Of a stretch of 64,000 nucleotides of DNA, positions 23,101 through 38,100 are shown piece after piece. Source of the DNA: Metaphire vulgaris (lineage: Eukaryota > Annelida > Clitellata > Crassiclitellata > Megascolecidae); the NCBI GenBank assembly GCA_018105865.1, contig CM030851.1, positions 5,845,828 through 5,909,827 of the forward strand, read 5' to 3'. The position numbers were made by a program, and so were the translations under genes. The first letter of the stretch is position 1. Each line of letters opens with the position of its first letter. The notes beneath the pieces are model-generated. The model ran no database searches. It was given only the letters and a program-made list of their open reading frames with translations, and had not been told where the DNA came from.

Positions 23101-26100
23101 AGATACCAACTCTGATCGTGGATTGGATCATGATGCAACTCAATCAGCTTCCCTTGTTCAGATGCAACCTACAATTGACGCAGTAATGAAAAAGACATCA
23201 AGAACCAACAATCAGCACAAATTCCAACTTTTATTTTCAACCATAACAGACTCAAGCAACATAACTACCAGAACAATCCAATTTAAATATGGATATATAC
23301 AGAAAACATAGTAGAAACAGCAGTCCTCTGCTATGGCAGGCTCTTACATATGAAGACAATGATTACATCAGACACAACATGGATCATTTAATTAAATGTC
23401 CGGAGGAACTCAGATTTCAACTTAAAAGAATCAAAGGACAAAACTAAATGATCAGCATAAGTGTAAATCTGTTCAGGCAATCAAATTTGTATTGTTGCAC
23501 AAAGTTGAATTTCAATATAATAAATAAGTCTATATATACCATATTTTCGCGCATACTGCCCGCACCCAGCAGATAGTCCGCACCTGCGGACAGCCCGCAA
23601 AAAATATATATCCTGTAAAATTTGAATCAGAAAGCCTGCACCCTCCCATTGCCCACACCCTTTTATTCACGGTGTCGTGCGGGGATTGGAGACAAAAGCA
23701 TTGGGGCGGGGCAGGATCGGCCGTAACGAGGCGGAAGAAGGGTTGACCAGGGTGGGTGGGGCAGGGAGGAGTCTTGTCCCCATGCAGACCTCTACTACCA
23801 ATCATGGTAGCCTTAAGAGTCTCCATCATTTCTGTACCCGGTACTTTCATTGTATACCGTAATGCTGTCAAGAGTACCTGTAGACGGGTGTCAACTGCCT
23901 GGGGTTGGTCATCTGCTCGGGCTCCTTGTTGACTCTGCTCGGTAGTTATGCCTCTGCATCCTCTGCATATCTATTGTCTATGGTGCTGGATATGTTACCC
24001 TATTACCAGGGTAGAGTCTGAGCAGGGTCATGCCAGTGGCGTAGAAAGGGGTGGGGAGGGCCGTCCACCACAGGCGGCATGTTCCTAAGGGCGGCAATTC
24101 AAGGGGCGGAAAATTATAAGTGGAAGAGAGAGAAATAGCCCATAGTGTTGCCAAAGCAAAGGTATGTTTAGCTCCTCACATGGCTATTCTGCCTCGGGCG
24201 GTGCCAACCCAAGCTATGCCACTGGGTCATGCTGGTACAAGGCTGTGGACAGCTGTAAACATTCCTGACACTGCAGCAACCAACGCAACTTGATACAGCT
24301 GACATCAGATAAGCTGATACTTTTGTGGTGTTCTCTGAGTACAAAGGCCCAAATCTGTGTTCTGCAGTCTGTTGACACAATTTCTGCAGAATTTGAATCA
24401 TATTGCCCGCACCTCCGCATAGCTCGCACCTGGCATTTTTTTTGTAAATATCGCATAGCCCATGGGCAGTCTGGGGCAAATACGGTAATACAATAATGCA
24501 ACAATAATACATATCAAGGCAGCTTTACAGTGTACAATTATTCATAGTTTTGTTCATGACCAAATAACTGAATTCTATACAGATATATTTTTCCCCTTAC
24601 TTTATTTAGCAGCTCTCTGATTTTATCTGCATCCTCAGGATCAAAGACGTGCCACACTGCCCCAGGCTTTGTTCCTGGTTCCTTCAATCTGTCCTTTGTC
24701 AGCTGACAACAGCCACAGCTATCCAATGCTTCAGTCACTACATTAAAAACATTCATTGTTCATCTACTAATAAAATGAACGAATAAGTACACAAGACATC
24801 ACTTAATGTTACTTAGTATTTAATGTTACTTAGTAAAAGTAAAATGTTAATTTTATTATACAAATAAATGTCCAATATGAACAATATTAAATGGTTTTTT
24901 AATTAATGTTAATTGCATGATGTAGTCTTATATTAAATATTGAATCAGATAAACTAGAATCAAAACTAAAACTGTTAAAAATTAATAACTGGAATTTAAA
25001 AAGGAGCTATAATTTTAAACAGAAATTATGCCAAATACAACACCACCTTGAATGATTCTTACAACAGCAGGAAAAGTAATAGTAGTACCTGACTTTTGGT
25101 TATCCAAATCATCTTTAGGTGTTCCAACATAAGCAAGGAGGTTGAAAGCATCAGATACATCAATATGTAGATTTGAGGTGCCAGTCTGACAGTGCTTCGC
25201 CTGGCCATAGGCACAGCTAAGTTTTGGACCGAGATCTGGTTTGGCAAAGAACTCTGGAAGGCGTGACACTAGATTAAATGGACCACTGTTTCTGGTGTAC
25301 TCTGGCAATGGCAGGTTGTGCAGCAGGTCTTGAGAGTGTTCAGGCAAAAGTTCACAAAATTCATCTTTCAGCGGCCAATTTTTCAGCTTCAGAATCATTG
25401 GTTGACCTTCTTTGTCCTTCAGACGGCTGGATATTCGCTCAAAACCATCCCAGAACTTTTTCATTCTATGTCCATCAATCTCGTCGCCTGTAGCACAGTT
25501 GACTAACTGTCCTTCAAATTTACCAAATTCCTTAAGAAATGTCTCTGGCTTCCAAATGGAATTATCTATAAAGCTATTGCAATTTGAAATGATGACTGGA
25601 AGATTGTATCGCCAATGCTGCTGAAACAGTTGAACATTTCCACTGTTCTGTGGACTCAGTAAACGAAGAACTTGACCATCATCAAGCCACGAATGCAAAA
25701 CACCAGGAAACAGATTAAGAGACTGTTCCAGACTGCATTTTGGTATTGGATGTGGTCGTCCACTTGAAGGAGGCCGATTACACGGAAGATAATGTGAGAA
25801 GGAAACTGTTCTAGGCACAGCTACTGCTGAAGTCAGCTTCATGACTTTGTGAATTATTTCTTCAAGTGAACTATGCATTGAGGACCCTGGCCTTCGTTGT
25901 AGGACATCACCAGCACCACTTGGACAACTACTAGTAGCCTTAGTCAGCAGCTCCTTTAAAGTAGAACACTTATCATCCAATGACGATGATGATGAGTTAT
26001 GTCCCTCTTTCAATAAGCCATTGGCTATCTGCTGAGCATCATGCGCTGCTGCAGCTTCTGCCAGAAGACTGAGATCTGAGAAAGTTGACAATGAACTCTT

Positions 26101-29100
26101 TTCATGCTTTCCTGAAAGAGGAAAGTCTTTTGTTTCAACATTTCTCAAGCCATCAGCCAAAAGCTTGAGATCTGAAAAAGAAGATGGCAATGACCGACTG
26201 TTTTTTTCACATTTTATCACATGAGGAAGTTCTTTAGTTCCAGTCTCCTTCAAGGCATCGAGTACAGGAGCATCTTGTAATGACATATCTTCAGACTTTA
26301 CTTTGGAATCATAGAAGAAATGCCTCTGGATTTGCGTTAGCATATTTCGGACAACCCATAAAACTAGAACAAAAAAATAGCAATGATCAACAAAAATTTA
26401 AAATTTTAAAAATAAAAAGCACTTTAATGCATAATGCTGTCTGCATCCAGTTAATTAAAGGCAATGGTGAGCAGCATAATGATGATCTTTTTATCATACA
26501 GCTAAATGTCTCGTGGCGCAGAAGTCAACGAGGACCCGAGGTCTGAACAAAGTCCAACATTTTCCGACTTCTTAACATGCCACTGGAACAAATTATATGC
26601 AACACAGGCACACTTTTTGCTATGCACCATTATAATATAAAACATTTTTCATATGATAAAAAAGGGTTTGCTCAGAAAAAGGAATATTTTCATCACAATC
26701 CATTCATAATTCTTGCATTTAACAAAACTAACAAAGAAGCATATTTAAGCCAAAATGATGAAAGAGCATAAAATGCCATCTAACCATCACTTGGAATGAT
26801 CTGTGCCATGGTCAGTTGATTTGTCTCATGTGCCTGTCGATTGGCACTGCACGTCAACCATTTGCGCTTATGGTGTTCACACATACGACAATCCTCATCA
26901 CGACAGTGTTCTCTTTCTCTGATGAAACTTCGCATTCGGAAGCAATCAATACAAACGGCAAATCCACATTTCTCACAGACCCAATGAACATTAAACAGAG
27001 TAGCATCACAGACATCACACATCTCACGTACACCCTGAACAGCTCGCTTCCAAGCCATCTTAGCTGGAAAATGAACACAGCACCACAACTCAATGCCGTT
27101 TAAAACATAGACAATTTTCACCTCAGTTTTAATAATGAAATTGAGACTTGAAAGACATTTTATAACAAATAGATGCAGTAATGTTAAAATAAGAAAAATA
27201 AAAGACACTATCAACACTAACTGTTGGCTGAACACCGTGAGATAGCCTCTTGTTCTTGCTCAACCAGACTAATAAATCTGTTTCCAACGTAAGATACCAT
27301 GTATCTGGCAATGTCTGCATCAACAGATGGAGCCACAACAGGAGTCAGTGGCATCCATAGTTCGATATCTAAGGCATCAGCATCTCCTGGTTCTGAAAAC
27401 CCAGCAGTGGTAAGAAACCGCTTTGGACTGTAACGCAGCCTAGAAGAACAGTAAATAAAATACCTTCTAATAATCATTTGCCTCACCTGCATTCATGTAT
27501 GTCATAAAATCATAAAAGGTAATGGTTACTCAACAAGTTCAGTGCCTGTAAGAAAGCCTGTTAGAATCTTCAATTGCTTCATGGTACCAGATGCAGGAGG
27601 GCAGCCACTAGCCTTTCCCTTGCTGTCTTTCCTTCCTCCAAATAAGAACCTGATGTCTTCATTGAAAATCAAGTCCACTGTGTAAGTGGCTGGGGCATAA
27701 CTTAGGATTTGAAAATTGTCTGAAGCGGTCAAGGCTTGAACCTCCTGATAGGCAGAACAATAAGCTTAACACTGAATTAGTGCCAGCATAAAATGATAGG
27801 AAAGTTAGAAACAGGTAGTTGAATGATTGATTGTTGTATAATCTGCTTCTCTTTGGTTAGTAACTTAGTACTCAACAGAACAAAACATAGTTGTCAGGTA
27901 ATTGTTCACAGATAAGCTGTAGTTTACAACTTGTAATCCAGCTCCAGCCAGATTCCACCTTGACAATTCGGCTATGACCGGATTTAGAAGCGTGGAATCC
28001 AGTTCAGCCCTAGAAATAAGATAATAAGATATGAGACACTTGCCGACGGAATGCATAGAAACGACAGAAGTCATTTGGAACACGCTTATCCTTTTTGCTC
28101 CTTGTAAGTTTGCATTCTCTACATTTTACGAGTCTGGGAGTGACATCCCGACATGCACCATCCTGAAGAAAAACCTCCATTGTCTGTTGGCGAGCCTCTT
28201 CTGAGTTGGAATTCAGTGCTTTGTTGGCAAGAATAAAAGATGGATCATCTGCATGAAACATCAGCAACCCATCACTATCAAACATATATTCAATCTAAAA
28301 GTAAGTATAGCAGTAAAGAATATAAATAATATATTAAATACAAATATAAAAATATACAATTAGGCACAAGGGTTAATTTCACTTTGACTGATAGAAGAGC
28401 GATAGAGCGCTATCAAGTAATAAATCCATTCGTCTTGAATAAAACAAATCTAGCAAACTTAAATGTCCTCTGCTATTTCGTTAGATACCTCGACATTTGG
28501 AATGTTTTAACTCCTCCTGACGTTTCATGATCTTTGACTGACAATCAGCAAGTTGAAATTCTAATGAATCAAGGAATAAACGACTCCTAAGAATTGGTTT
28601 ATTTGATTCCTCAGTGTTAACTGCCTTTAGGCAACTGGTCATCTCATCGTTTGACTCATCCTACCACAAAACAGTTACATGCATATTTTTATATATAACC
28701 ACTTCCCCACTGTTTAAAATTTTATACAAAAGGTTAACTCAAACAAGTACCATATTTTCGCGCATATAAAACGCGTGTTATACGCTTTTTCACACAATTA
28801 GCCCTTTGTGCGTCTTATACTTGGGGGCGTCTTATCTAAATTTTTTGGAACACAAAGAACTGGCATCTAAGTCATCATCAATAAATAAATCCAAGACTGC
28901 AAGTAGAAGTAGAAATCTTCTTTTTCTTTCACTTAGACAACGAAGGTCCGTAGCGTTGATCTACTATGGCCATGATCTTGGGCTTTTTCCCATTCTTTTG
29001 CGATTGTTGAGGGTGCGCCGTTACCGATCTGTTGTACCCAGGTGCGGCAAGGGCGACCTGGGGGTCTTTTCCACCCTGGGGGTGGATTCCTCTCAGATCT

Positions 29101-32100
29101 ACGGTTAATGGCTGCCGTATAAGAGCACCGTAAGCCGGAGTGTGGGTGTTCAGGCGTGCCACGTGACCAAAAAGTGCTTGTCGGCGACGACTGATGGTTT
29201 GTGAGATAGATTCTAGGTTGGTCATCTGAATGACCTCATCATTCCGAATGAAGTCATACCACTGAATTCCTAGTATGCGTCGCTGACAGCGCATGTGAAA
29301 GGCTTCAATTCTCCGTGCATCTTGCGCCACAAGGGTCCAGGTCTTCGAGCCGTATAAAAGGACCGGTAAGACACATGTTTTATAGATTCTTATTTTGGTA
29401 TTTAGTAGAGCTGTACCAATTGCACATTTTGCCGATTGTTCCGATTGTTAGACTTTGGCTATAGTGTATACTAAGCCCCTAGGAATAAGCAGCCTCTACA
29501 GCACCTGCTTTTAAAAGTGCTATAGAAATTTACAAGACTTTACTTACTTACTTTTTAATTTGCAAAAAACAGCCAAAAAATCTGTTCAACAACAAGAACA
29601 GTTGGATTGGATAAACAGGTCAATACAACTGTCACTTTAACTAAGGATTAATCACCACATCTGTAAACAATTATGACAGCCTACAAGATAAGCGAAAATT
29701 TATCCTGCAATCCTTCAAAGATAAATAATTCTAATTTATTGTCTTGATCACAGCAGACAAAACTAAAGTTACAAAGATGACATAAATACAGACAAACATA
29801 CTTTATTCTGCTGCATTTTTGCTTTCTTTATCTGGGTTAACTTTACTGCACTTAACGAACTTGTAGTGCTCTCATCTGTGTCTTCTGAGGACAACTTCAG
29901 TGTCTTGTCAGGTGGCTCTGACTTAGCAATGCGATTTGATTTTCGTTTTCTCCTGATGCTCTTTGAATTCTATACAATATGTATATAATCAACAGACAAA
30001 TAGAATATTGGTTGATATCGCATTTTTCAAAGTCCATGTACAGTAATACTCCTTTAACCTTTGTAATGCCCAGGGGAGGATTTTGATGCCACACCCTTGA
30101 TTATTCCCAAAATTTTCAGAGATCTGATAAGGTATTTTCAAGAGCTTTTAGAGGACTATATGGAGCCTATTTACACACATTTTGTGATTTTTCTGTACAG
30201 CTGTTAATATACGATGCCAATTTTGCCATAGGCACCAGAGGGTGGATAGCACTCCACTCAGAATTTTCCCTTATTGTGAATTTATCCTTAATTGTAATCA
30301 GTGTCTTACTTAACCCCAACTTTAGCACAGCACAGCATCCAATAGGAACAGTTTATGGAAAACCAAGTGCTGTAACAGAGCCACAAGCTATCGGAGTTCA
30401 TTCAAATGGTGTTTTACTGCATTTCTAAACTAAGTGATGCAAATTGACAATAAGTAAAACAAGTGAGCTAGAATTGCAAATGGAAAATTTCTTGAAAATT
30501 AAATACATCCATTATTTGGCTGATGGAAAAGATGGAAAAGATGGAAATATATTTTTTGATTTACAGGACTGTATATCTGGCAAAGTTATTTTTGTAGAAT
30601 GTTTTACGCCACATCCATAAGATTAAAAAAGAACAAGTCCAGAAATGTTTTTCGTATATATTTACGTCTAGGCAGAACTTGTCACCAAATTTTAAAATAA
30701 GTTTAACCTTCATTAGAAAGAATGCAATCAACTCTAACAAAAAAACTGAAGAAAGATGTTTAAAATCAATAGTGGCTAGAAGTAAAATTCATCAGGCTTC
30801 ACACTTTCATTCTGCCTTCACAGATCCATCTTGCTATTGACAAATTTTTCTCATGAGTATTTAAGTCCTACCTTTGAATCAGTGGCTGACATCCATTCAT
30901 AAGAATCTTGCTCACTAGCAACAGATGTTGCATCATTGTTTGTGCCACCACATGATCCAGTATCCTCCTTGTCTTCAGATGATACTGCACCATAAACAAC
31001 TGTCCTTTTAATTTCTTCATCTTTTGATGCATTATTCTTGTCTTCATCCGAGTAGCGCTGCAGCATTGCCTTTTTGAACTTTGTATGTTGCCACTGTTTC
31101 TGTGTCACTGGATCAGACTGAATTGGTTTCCCCGTTGACAAAGATGACGGCAATGCAGACACTGGAATTCCAGGACTATAGGCACTTAGTGTATCAGAAT
31201 CAGCACCTCGGCTGGCATCAGCACACGACACATTATCCTGAATTCTAGATGCTGATCCCTCCGATGGCAATTTCAGATCAAGAACCTGGCACTTATCTTC
31301 TGCTAATCCTTCTTGAGAAACTATAACAGTCAAGTGCTCACGGTCCACCAATGCAGACCCAGCTGGAAACAACTGGTTCTCTGCTGCAACATGAGATTTG
31401 CCAACACAGTTAGTTGTTTCAACAAACGATCTGAAACAATCACTGTAAGTGAGGTGCATTTTCGTTGAATTTGGAGAACACAGAGCCACTGTTGCCGCAA
31501 ACAAGGAATTTGGAACCAAGGTCACTGCACTTGAAATGCCACCATTTGTGCCTGGCCGAATTGAGTCGGCAATTTCGGTTTTCAATTTTTTTACGTCTAT
31601 TGAATGCACATCATTTAGCAAACCATTTATTTCATTTGCCATTATCTTGTGATTTCTTTTTGATGCAGTTTGTGGGTAGCTGCCACTTGCTGAAGTCAAT
31701 GAAACTACAGAAGATGAATTGCTACGTGATGCACTCCCAACAGTCTGTAAAACAGAATTCTGTAACAGATGAAGTCCTTGTGCCTGAGAAAGACTAAAAG
31801 AGTACACAGCAGCTGCTGATGATGATATTGGAAGCGAAGTCAGCATACCATTAGGTGTGCGATCTGGAACAGTAACAACTGATGAAGGTGCACCAACAGC
31901 ATGACCATTGTGGATGGCATTTCCAGCAATTACTTCCAAACCAAGTACATTCTTGCTGGTTGGTGTTTTTGAGGACAAGCAATCTTTCAAAGTAGGCATT
32001 TTGACGATGGGTGCCTGCCCATTTGACAAAATGGGAAGAACTGGTATGAAAACTGGATGGCCCTTTGAAGCAGAAGCAGTCACAACATAGTTTATTGATC

Positions 32101-35100
32101 CTTCAGTACCAGCTACATCTGCTGATGATAATGGCAAATATTTGTCTGATAAACCTAAATTTTTGGCTTTTGAGGTGTTTGTGGCCTCATTTTTCAGCAT
32201 CTGAGGTGAATAAGTGTGCTGCCCAAGGCCTGCCAGTAACAAACTCTTTGAATCTACCATGTTCTTAAGTCTATCATTATCAAGTACAGGCAGCACAGTG
32301 GACAGCTGTCTACAGACATCACCAGTCATACTGGAGAATTTTTCGCTAGAATTTTTTCTACTCTCCTGCTCATCTACTACTGCTCTCTTATCTTCTTTAA
32401 GTCCCTGCATATCAATTGCAGTCTGAGGGATGTAGATGGTACATGGCTGATAACCATACAAATTAAAATTTGGTTCCATTTTTGCCACATTGCCAGACTC
32501 AATGGATGCAAAGGAAGAGGATGAAGAGGACATGGAACAAGATAAAATCCCAGCTGCCTGCACTGAAGCTGCTGCAGAGACAGGTGTCACAGCTGATGGC
32601 AAATGAAGAGAAGTGGATAGGGAAGAGATGGGCATTGGGGTCAAGGCAGTAGAAGTGTTATCAATTCTCTGCTTCTGGCCCTCTTTCATGGAAAATGATT
32701 CAGTTGGACCTATAGCCAAGCTGGTTCGTGATCTAGTAAGTGGATCCTGTTCTTGGCAAACAGTGGATGCTGAAACTCCTGAATGGGCAAATGAATTCCG
32801 GTGGCTGCTTCCAGAGAGGAATGCAACGGAAGAAGGCTAAATCAAAATACAATCATATGACAAGCAACAATAGAATGAGTTAAAAACAACCAAACGTCAT
32901 CACTACTAATATGCTATCAAATAAATCTTGTCCAATCAACATAATCCCCTTTCAACTCACTGCATAAACTCTTAATTTAGAGCCATGGCTAGAAATCAAA
33001 ATATATCCAAGGCACAAAATGATAATTTTGTGGCGCACTGATGTAAATTGCAAAACTGCCGCATTTCAAAGAATTTTATGGTAGCAATAGTAGCACAGTT
33101 ACACTTCAGTGCTTAATGCACAATTTCACTCTAGAAAATAAACTGTCACCATTATGTATTAATTCAGTTCTACAATCATTTGCAGCAATTTTTTGTAATG
33201 CATAAAGTAAGCAAGTAAAACATTTTTATACAAGATGGTTCTTGCACTAAAATAATTATTATCCATCACTTTAGAGAACTCATGGCTGCTTCTTCAACTG
33301 TATCATCATTCCATTTATCTAGTTGTCATAAATTCTAGGCTTAAACCACAGTTCTCCATTGTTCAAATAAGCCATCAAAAACAAGCATTCTTAAGTTAAC
33401 TATTCAGGCTCTATTTAAATAAACACTTTTATTAAAGGCATGAGGTCATTACCTTTTGACCAGCAAGTCTCAGAGATTCAGTGAAATGCTGATCAACAGC
33501 ATCGTTTACTTTCACTGTTCCATGAACAATCAGTTCACTTCTTTTCATTTGATTATGACCAACATCTTTACAGCGTTCAACCACTGATTCCTTTGTTGGC
33601 TCCCTGATTCGACTGCAATATATATAAGCTCAGAATTCAGTATTCTAATCATCAAGCAAATGTCAAGCACTGAACGTCCAGAGGTATCTAACAGGTTACC
33701 TGTAATACAGGAAAACTTGCACCACCAATAGTGACAGTAGGTTTTTAAAGTGTGATCTTTCGGATAATACAAGCAGCTGGTACAATAATACAGTGCCATG
33801 TCTTAACCAGGCTCAAATCCTTTCTAAATCAGCTTGCTGTACATTAAAGTCAACTAAATGCTAAGTCAAACCTGGACAAAACTGTAGCCACCACCTGCTG
33901 CCTTAGATTAAAGAGTCAATTGCTTGTGACATGCCTGAACAACAAAAGGATGTCAGATATTTTGCATGCATAATGCAAACATAGCTTTCTTTATGCATAA
34001 TCTAAAATTTACAGTGTCTAAACAGCAGTGCACTTAACCATATAAGTATTTTTGCAATAGCGTCTCAACAGTAATATGTTCCACACAAATAGATTACAAC
34101 CTTACACTTATGAGAATTAATTAATGAGAAGGTGGAATATTTGCTTTAAAAAAGCTGTAGAAGTGTTGAAGATTACAACCCATATCTTCACACAGAGCCT
34201 AGTCATAACTAAAATTCTGTAATAAAAACAGAAGTACAAAAAGCACACTTAACACTAAAAGAGTAACACTCTTTAAAAATAATCTAGATAACAGAATGTA
34301 AATAATATCTATAGATATGAAATCTGCTGGACCCTTGAAATAATTAAATACAGAATTCTGCTGTATTTACTATTTCTTTCATACCTATCCAAAATATTCT
34401 GTGGGAGTGTGTTGGTAGATAAAACTTCCTTCTTTAAGCTTTCTGCTGCTGTGGAACTGGTGACATTCTTAGGAACTTTGTCAGTACCTGCTGCTACAGT
34501 CTTGATGTCACTGTTTCCAGACTGAGAAGCATGATTTGGCAGTTGCTGTTGTCGTTGAAGCAACATCACTTCACGCAACCTTTCCTGATAGTGCATCCAG
34601 AACACTTCGGGTGAAATTCCATTTGCCATATACTGTGGATAAGCAGCCAAAATAGCACCAAATGACCCGGCTGATGTTGAAAGTTGGAGCTGCTTTTCAA
34701 TAAAACGCCATTGTTCCATCTGTAGAGCTATCTGATTTTGTAGTAAAAGTTGGCTGAGAGGATATGCATGATTCACTAAAGATGGAGTGGGCAACTGATG
34801 GGAGATAGTCGTTGTGGCAGGTGCCTGGCTAAACAGTGGAAGTGCATAAGGAAGAGCATTCAATTCAAGGTTCTTTCTCGTTGTTGTTTCATTTAAAGAA
34901 GATAACTTGGAGACCAACGACTCTGCACCAGTGTTTATTTCTGAACCTCCCGACCTCGGCTGATTTTCATTCACATGACTTATGCTCACTGGCTTTGAAT
35001 TTACTAACTTTTTTGCATTATTTTTGTTTGACTCACTCTGGCAATTCAGATTATTTGTTGAAACAAAGTTTTGTTGTTGCAAGGGAGAATTATTCAAAAT

Positions 35101-38100
35101 TGGAGCAAAGTCTTGACCACCAGCACAGCCCCTAAAGCTTTTGACTCCCTTCATATTCTCTGGTTGCTGAAACTGCTCAGCACCTGTTGTTGCCAGAGCA
35201 CATACTGTTGCTGCATTAATTGTAGTTTTGGCTTCATTGGTTGTCGAAGTTTTTGTTATTTTCTCTCTAGATCGTTGAGTTATTTGATCTGTTACAGATT
35301 GATTTAAATTCAATCCAGAGAAGTCTGTGTCTCCAGTTTCATTTGTTTTAACAACTGGCAAAAGCTGTCTTCGCACTTCCTGTGTCTTTCCACTCAAATT
35401 CAAGCACTCCATCAAAGATGATGAGGGATTTGCATCAGTCTTAGAATGAAGCAAAGATGCTTGTGTGATGCACAGAAACAACAGATTTCAAAAGTTTCAA
35501 ATGTTCTTTTGCTTCCAGTATTTCACTTGAATTGTTGTGGCAATCAGCACCTGTGACACAGTCGTTCAGTCTTTGCAGAACGTCATTTGAACCAGGCAAA
35601 TCGCACTGACCCTTTTGCAGTATGACACTAATGCATCCTTTTGTTATGCCAGCATTCTTTTTACTCTTATTGTCAACTCTTTCAAGTTGTTGCTGCTCAA
35701 AGGCCTCCAAGCTGCCACAAGAATATTTCACTGAATCATTCTGAGATTTCTTATTTGATGTTCTTTTGCTGCATTTGTCAACACATTCAACTGATAAATC
35801 TGACAAAGCTGCCTCTGCTGTTGAGTTTCTCTTTTGAAATGTTCTGTCAAATTCTAACGGCTTCTTTGGTGTTTTATAATTGCGTTTTGCTGAAACATTC
35901 TGATCACAGCATTTGATATTGTAGCTTTTAGAATTAGACTGTTTCAATAATTTCAGAGAAGTCAATCCTAATAACGTTCCATTCAGTGATTTCCCTTTTC
36001 TGTAGTCATCCGTGCAATTTTCACTGTCTGTAAGCAAACAGAGTACAAGACTGGTAAGTTTATACTAATAAAAAAGTAATACATCACACCTGATAAATGC
36101 AATTGATTCTGTTATGAATATTTCTATTTTTCATGTAAACTCAATTCTGTTGGATTAACGACCAATACATTTTCCCATACTGTGGATACAGAAGTAAGCC
36201 ATTCTCTTAGTTTCATTTTTAAAATACATTCCCCAAATATATTAATACATTTAGTACAAATTTCAAGTTTTAAAAATCGTACATGCTCATTTCATGATGA
36301 AGAAATAACATGTTCACTCCTTTACAGAAATCATTTTAGCAACATCAAAACTAAGCTATTTTGCTAATTCATAATTGTATCAACATCAATTCATTTTAAC
36401 AAAGGGTCAAATAATTAAACTTCATTTTCTTAAATGTCATTTCCTATTGCCATCCACTCATTAGTTTGACACAATATCCATATCTCCCTAAAAAGCTTTT
36501 AGTCTTATCATAAGAAAACATGGCTAGTTCACCATGATCACACAAAACAATTTGAGTCACCAGTGATATAAAACACTCAAAATTTGGAAAGTAATCTGTG
36601 TAAAATATCAACCACTTGTTCTTATTTTCACAAATGGTGCACATAAATATTCCTATTTAAGCCTAGATTAACAAATATTAAAACGTGTATAGGTGCCGTC
36701 AGTCATAAAACCGGCCAAGTGCATTTTGTGACCAGTTTGAAGGCAGAGATTAAAAACAATGCAATGGTGCTATGTAGTAATTCCATAAGAAAACAATTCT
36801 GCATTCAATACATCAACCCTACTCATAATATCAAGAGTCAGAAAGTAATAATTTTAAAAGCCTGTATGAACTACATGGTGTCACTGGTTCTTCTTTCCTC
36901 GCAGCACTTCCACTCTCAGCAGTTATTTGTTCGCTGGTCACACGGAAATTTCTTCGCTTTGCATAACTCTTTTGTTTACTGGCTTTAAGAGGCAATTGCT
37001 ATAACAGAACAGAAACAACAAATTAATAAGTCAGTAATTCTGTCTCAGTAAATGCAACTAGGCATTGCATTAGACACAACAGTTCTTTGTCAAGGTTTCA
37101 TGCAGTCCTTTAAAGAAAAAGTGTTCCCATCTCTAATTTAATCTGACCTGAAGCTAAAGAGCAAACCAAGAAAAAAGCTCTTCAATGAATATGATAACCT
37201 AATTAAATGTAATACCGAGTTTTGGTATTTAAATGTCTACATTCTAGAAATGAAACTATGCAACAAGTGAATCTGCTGTCAATATCTGAATACCATACAT
37301 GCCAAACTGTGTAGCTGTTACAAAGAAGCAACCAAGATATCACCAGTAATTAAAGAGTCTACAAGAACTATAATGAACTATGCAATCACAAATACATAGA
37401 TAACAGACATTTGTATCATGTGTTTGCACAAGAATACAACATGCACACACCTATAATACATTTCATTGCACAATATATGATATTACCTACTTTTGTATAT
37501 TAACTTGCCTATAATGTCATCCATAAATAAGAAAAACTTTAGATGCTATCAGCAAATGACATTTTAAATTTCTTTACTATTTACTTTACAAAGTACAAAG
37601 GCAACAATAACTAGCAAACACTATATACCTGTAAAAATGATAAACATTTACATTGAACTATTAACAAATATGTGTAATATTGTGCAATCAGCATTCCTAC
37701 TAAAGCAGTTGAACTATATCGAATAATCTGGCCACAACGACGTGATCGGCTTGCTCTTAATCCAGATTCTTCTCCACAGAGGATTGAATTAATGACTACA
37801 AAAAATCAATAACAGAATGCACACCAATTTTAACTTCAATTACATAAGTAACTACATTCTCAAACATTCTATAATGCAGAATCAAAGATTTCAGCCTTTA
37901 TTCTGCACATCAACAGCATGCACGATTGCACGTGTCCCATACGTTTATTAACTACAATGATCCAACTATGGATATAGTAACAGCAGAAACATCCATTACC
38001 ATTCATACATAGTGTTGCCAAATTTGTCCTGAAAAACTACTGTTTAAAGCCACAGCTTCAACACACAATTATTTGAAAAGTAACTATTTTAAAAGCCTTC

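Noticed and set aside
24168..24512. Minus-strand frames of 96-114 codons
   Set aside because: They lie across the nested hAT MITE and its host transposon and resemble no protein.
27865..28083. Minus-strand frame between KDM3 exons 13 and 14
   Set aside because: Its acceptor near 28011 would leave an intron of only 28 bp after exon 13, and the phase does not fit.
31449..32840. Plus-strand open frames over KDM3 exon 10
   Set aside because: Antisense shadows without family features or splice logic.
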